A stretch of DNA of 8,524 bases from DATAVK01 sp036267755. Its GTDB lineage: Bacteria > Actinomycetota > Actinomycetes > JAFAQI01. Where the stretch lies: contig DATAVK010000024.1 in the NCBI GenBank assembly GCA_036267755.1, forward strand, positions 1 through 8,524. The letters are read 5' to 3'. The notes below the pieces were generated by a model, which worked only from the letters and a program-made list of their open reading frames with translations, was not told the DNA's origin and did not search any database. The translations under genes were made by a program, and so were the position numbers. Each line of letters begins with the position of its first letter. The first letter of the stretch is position 1. This document shows, piece by piece, positions 6,675 to 8,524 of this stretch.

Positions 6675-6741
6675 CGGCTGCCGATGAAGGGGTTGAACGC
6701 CGCCGGCCCCAGGTGGCGCCCAACGGGAGGGACGGCAGCCG
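6675..6741 (+). promoter_or_regulatory. structured leader before zinc-ribbon gene
   Basis: The 85-bp gap after pafC can fold. CGGCTGCCG (6675-6683) pairs perfectly with CGGCAGCCG (6733-6741), GTTG (6692-6695) with CAAC (6721-6724), and CGCCGCC (6698-6704) with GGTGGCG (6712-6718, one G-U) around a 7-base loop. The outer right arm abuts the ATG at 6742, and the ribosome site GGGAGGG (6725-6731) lies in an internal loop. It may be a pafC terminator, a translational control element or a chance fold of GC-rich DNA. Confidence 0.35.
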
Positions 6742-7074
6742 ATGACGACGATCAAGGCGTCGTGCCACAGCTGCGGCGAGATCGAGCTGACCAGCGACGA
6801 CGTGTCGTTGCGGGTCGCCAGTCACGCACCCCTGTCTTACTACCAGTTCACCTGCCCGACCTGCCACGACCTGGTCCGCAAGCCGGCTGACGACCACATC
6901 GTCTCGCTGCTGATGTCCGGCGGCGTCCGCGCCGAGGTATGGCAGGTGCCCGCCGAGGCGCTGGAGACCAAGGGCGGCCCCGATCTCACCTACGACGACC
7001 TGCTCGACTTCGTCATCCAGCTGGGCAACGACGATCTGCTCGCTGCCCGGGCGGTGCCGGTCCAGCATCGCTAA
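6742..7074 (+). CDS. small zinc-ribbon protein, function unknown
   Basis: The 110-residue product carries two CxxC pairs, CHSC at 8-11 and CPTC at 38-41, spaced like the knuckles of a zinc ribbon, so binding of one Zn ion is likely. The region between them (12-36) looks like two or three strands. Beyond residue 50 a helix (DDHIVSLLMSGGV) and an acidic C-terminal part with DLTYDDLLDFVIQLGND (81-97) follow. There is no signal peptide or membrane segment, so it should be cytoplasmic. I recall similar small proteins near tatA in other actinobacteria but cannot name a characterised one. The ATG at 6742 is supported by a good ribosome site, GGGAGGG at 6725-6731. The gene lies between pafC and the tat genes. 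Confidence 0.85.
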   Translation: MTTIKASCHSCGEIELTSDDVSLRVASHAPLSYYQFTCPTCHDLVRKPADDHIVSLLMSGGVRAEVWQVPAEALETKGGPDLTYDDLLDFVIQLGNDDLLAARAVPVQHR

Positions 7075-7092
7075 CCGTTCCTGCCCTCGGGT

Positions 7093-7098
7093 TAGGCT
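7093..7098 (+). promoter_or_regulatory. -10 hexamer TAGGCT, leaderless start of 58-residue gene
   Basis: TAGGCT is identical to the hexamer before pafA. Six bases separate it from the GTG at 7105, placing the predicted transcription start on the start codon. No Shine-Dalgarno sequence precedes that codon. The hexamer begins 19 bp after the zinc-ribbon stop codon, so the small gene and perhaps tatAC have their own promoter. Confidence 0.5.
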
Positions 7099-7104
7099 CC
7101 CCGT

Positions 7105-7281
7105 GTGCTCTGGATCGGCATCGACGTCGCGCTGGCCGTCCTCGGCCTGCTCGTCCTCGCCGGGCTCACTTTCCGACTCTGGCGGCAGGTCCGGCAGCTC
7201 GGTCGGGACGTGAGCGCAGCGGGGTCGCGGATCGCCGAGGCCTCAGAACAGCTGTCAGCTGTCGCGCCAGAGCGGCACTGA
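7105..7281 (+). CDS. 58-residue single-pass membrane protein
   Basis: A GTG at 7105 opens a 58-codon frame ending in TGA at 7279-7281. The product has one strongly hydrophobic segment (about 3-23, IGIDVALAVLGLLVLAGLTF). A basic stretch (RLWRQVRQLGRD, 24-35) follows, then an alanine- and serine-rich amphipathic helix (to about 52). The positive charges after the membrane segment predict N-out, C-in topology. The arrangement of a short N-terminal membrane helix and then a cytoplasmic amphipathic helix recalls TatA/TatB or DUF948-like proteins, but the FG hinge of TatA is absent. The start choice rests on the TAGGCT hexamer six bases upstream; the overlapping GTG at 7103 is out of frame. It sits 39 bp before tatA. 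The function is unknown. Confidence 0.68.
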   Translation: MLWIGIDVALAVLGLLVLAGLTFRLWRQVRQLGRDVSAAGSRIAEASEQLSAVAPERH

Positions 7282-7286
7282 CGGTC

Positions 7287-7313
7287 TAGACTCCAGCTTG
7301 TCGACCGAAGGGA
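7287..7313 (+). promoter_or_regulatory. tatA promoter -10 and ribosome binding site
   Basis: TAGACT (7287-7292) matches TANNNT and would start transcription near 7299, giving a leader of about 22 nt. GAAGGGA (7307-7313) lies 7 bp before the tatA ATG and is a good Shine-Dalgarno sequence. Unlike several neighbours, tatA is therefore not leaderless. No clear -35 is visible, because the region overlaps the end of the preceding small gene. Confidence 0.5.
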
Positions 7314-7320
7314 CAGCGAG

Positions 7321-7593
7321 ATGTTCGACGGAGCATTCAGCATCTGGCACTTGCTCATCGTGGCCGTGGTGTTCGTCGCCCTGTTCGGCTACAAGCGACT
7401 CCCGGACGCATCCAAGAACCTGGCTCGTTCGCTGCGGATCTTCAAGAGCGAGATGAAGAACTTCCACGAGGACGAGACGCCGGCCAACCCGGCGACTCAG
7501 CAGGTCCCCTCGCTTCCCGCCCCGCCGGCAGCCGCGCCCACGACGACCACTCCGACGGAGCCCGTCGCAGCAGACCGAGCCCAGACCTCCTAG
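7321..7593 (+). CDS. tatA: Sec-independent translocase subunit TatA
   Basis: TatA oligomerises around substrate-loaded TatC to let folded proteins with twin-arginine signals cross the cytoplasmic membrane. The 90-residue product has the classic design: a short N-terminal membrane helix (about 5-21), the FG hinge at 22-23, and an amphipathic helix with KRLPDASKNLARSLRIFKSE (25-44). A variable tail rich in Pro, Ala and Thr follows (about 54-90). FGYKRLPD and SLRIFKSE are highly typical of actinobacterial TatA rather than TatB. The ATG at 7321 has a good ribosome site. The gene lies 27 bp before tatC, an order normal for actinobacteria, where tatB is usually elsewhere; no tatB is present here. 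Confidence 0.96.
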   Translation: MFDGAFSIWHLLIVAVVFVALFGYKRLPDASKNLARSLRIFKSEMKNFHEDETPANPATQQVPSLPAPPAAAPTTTTPTEPVAADRAQTS

Positions 7594-7620
7594 CGGGGTC
7601 CAGACGCGCCGGTCACGACG

Positions 7621-8481
7621 GTGAGGTTCCCTCGGCCTGCGAGGGCCAACGGCCATGCCACGCCTGATGGCCGGATGTCGCTGTCCGACCATCTCAGCGA
7701 GCTACGCCATCGACTGCTCATCTCGGCGCTCGCGATCATCACAGGCACGATCGTCGCCTTCATCTTTCACACGACGCTCCTCCACGGCCTGACCCACCCG
7801 TACTGCTCGCTCCCGCACAGCTACCGCATCGTCGGGAGCCGGTGCACGTTGTTCGTGTCGGGGGTGCTCGACCCGTTCACGATTACGTTGAAGCTCTCGT
7901 TGTACGCCGGGCTGATCGTGTCCTCACCGGTGTGGCTGTACCAGATGTGGAAGTTCATCACTCCCGGCCTCTACAGCCACGAGAAGCGGTATGCCTACGT
8001 CTTCGTCGGCGCCTCGACGTTCCTGTTCCTGCTCGGTGGGCTGTTCGCGTGGCTGACCCTCGAGAAGGGGCTGCGCTTCCTGCTCGGGTTCGCCACCGGC
8101 GGCCTGACCTCGCTGCTGTCGTTCAACAGCTACCTGTCGTTCGTCACCGCGATGATCCTGGTCTTCGCGGTCTCCTTCGAGTTCCCGTTGTTGGTCGTGA
8201 TGCTCAACCTGGTCGGCGTGCTGCCTTTCCAGCGGCTGCGGCGCTGGACCCGTGGGACGCTGTTCGGCATTTTCGTCTTCGCGGCCGTGGCCACGCCGAG
8301 CCAGGACCCGTTCACGATGCTGGCGCTCGCCGTACCGATGTGCGTGCTCTTCGGACTCGCGCTGTTGTTCGCCTACTTCCACGACAAGCGCAAGGCCCGC
8401 AACGAGGAACCGTCGCTCTTCGAACCCGTCTCGGATGAGGAGATGGCGGCGATGGATGACGACGAGCTCACCATCCCGTGA
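7621..8481 (+). CDS. tatC: Sec-independent translocase subunit TatC
   Basis: TatC is the six-helix membrane receptor for twin-arginine signal peptides. The 286-residue product begins with a polar extension and then LSDHLSELRHRL, where E27 and R29 match the conserved cytoplasmic N-terminal residues (E. coli E15, R17). The first cytoplasmic loop VWLYQMWKFITPGLYSHEKR (104-123) contains F112 and E121, matching E. coli F94 and E103. FEFPLLVVML holds E187 (E. coli E170), and ATPSQDPFTMLALAVP is the final-loop signature. Six hydrophobic segments are visible. The acidic tail (about 262-282) is cytoplasmic. The GTG at 7621 is preferred over the ATG at 7675 because, as I recall, actinobacterial TatC proteins carry a similar extension ending in DGRM. 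Neither start has a good ribosome site. The stop overlaps the next gene by GTGA. Confidence 0.96.
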   Translation: MRFPRPARANGHATPDGRMSLSDHLSELRHRLLISALAIITGTIVAFIFHTTLLHGLTHPYCSLPHSYRIVGSRCTLFVSGVLDPFTITLKLSLYAGLIVSSPVWLYQMWKFITPGLYSHEKRYAYVFVGASTFLFLLGGLFAWLTLEKGLRFLLGFATGGLTSLLSFNSYLSFVTAMILVFAVSFEFPLLVVMLNLVGVLPFQRLRRWTRGTLFGIFVFAAVATPSQDPFTMLALAVPMCVLFGLALLFAYFHDKRKARNEEPSLFEPVSDEEMAAMDDDELTIP

Positions 8482-8524
8482 CCCACACCTCCGGGCCGGA
8501 CGTCAGCCTGCTGGTGAACCCGAC
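8478..8524 (+). CDS. diacylglycerol kinase family protein, 5' end only
   Basis: A GTG at 8478 overlaps the tatC stop in a GTGA arrangement and opens a frame running to the window edge. The visible 15 codons read VTHTSGPDVSLLVNP, followed by an incomplete codon. The hydrophobic strand ending in VNP matches the start of the diacylglycerol/lipid kinase (DAGK catalytic) fold, which typically opens with a strand followed by NP. A lipid kinase gene after tatC is, to my knowledge, common in actinobacteria. Only the first strand can be seen, so the substrate and full identity remain open. The 4-bp overlap implies co-translation with tatC. Confidence 0.68.
   Translation, partial: MTHTSGPDVSLLVNP

Noticed and set aside
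7675..7677. ATG as an alternative tatC start
   Set aside because: It has no ribosome site, and it would remove the polar N-terminal extension that I recall as typical of actinobacterial TatC; it remains a minor possibility.
1..8524. Mobile elements, CRISPR array, tRNA/rRNA genes, toxin-antitoxin or defence genes
   Set aside because: No transposase or integrase motifs, no regularly spaced repeats, no tRNA-like cloverleaf and no defence-domain signatures were found. Nearly all bases are covered by housekeeping or conserved genes.

Overview
The window is from a high-GC Gram-positive bacterium of the class Actinomycetes. This rests on gene content (the Pup ligase PafA, the PafB/PafC pair and TatA/TatC), on frequent GTG starts, and on several start codons sitting directly behind a TANNNT -10 hexamer with no Shine-Dalgarno sequence. 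The genus cannot be fixed from this sequence. It does not look like Mycobacterium, because three genes separate pafA from pafBC and extra small genes lie before tatA.

Layout: bases 1-118 are a regulatory region with a near-ideal CRP/GlxR-type palindrome and two candidate promoters for pafA (119-1477, +). Tail-to-tail with pafA, 9 bp away, is a DUF3866-like gene (1487-2554, -). Divergent from that is a SRPBCC/polyketide-cyclase-like gene (2611-3039, +). A strong inverted repeat (3039-3087) separates it from a convergent FAD-dependent PYROXD2/CrtI-like oxidoreductase (3095-4708, -). A 44-bp divergent intergenic region then leads to pafB (4753-5709) and pafC (5706-6656), which overlap by 4 bp. 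Next come a small zinc-ribbon gene (6742-7074), a 58-residue single-pass membrane protein (7105-7281), tatA (7321-7593), tatC (7621-8481), and the first 15 codons of a probable diacylglycerol-kinase-family gene (8478 to the window end) overlapping tatC by 4 bp.

How the genes work together: PafA attaches Pup to proteins destined for the proteasome. PafB and PafC form a WYL-domain transcription activator of the RecA-independent DNA-damage response and are historically linked to pafA by position. TatA and TatC form the twin-arginine translocase for folded proteins. The DUF3866, SRPBCC and oxidoreductase genes have no proven link to either system.

Most of the window is conserved actinobacterial core. 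I see no mobile element, CRISPR array, tRNA, rRNA or toxin/defence cassette. The items most worth a second look are the CRP/GlxR-like site before pafA, the repeated leaderless-start architecture, the tiny membrane gene before tatA, and the zinc-ribbon gene with its structured leader. No single striking new system is evident.
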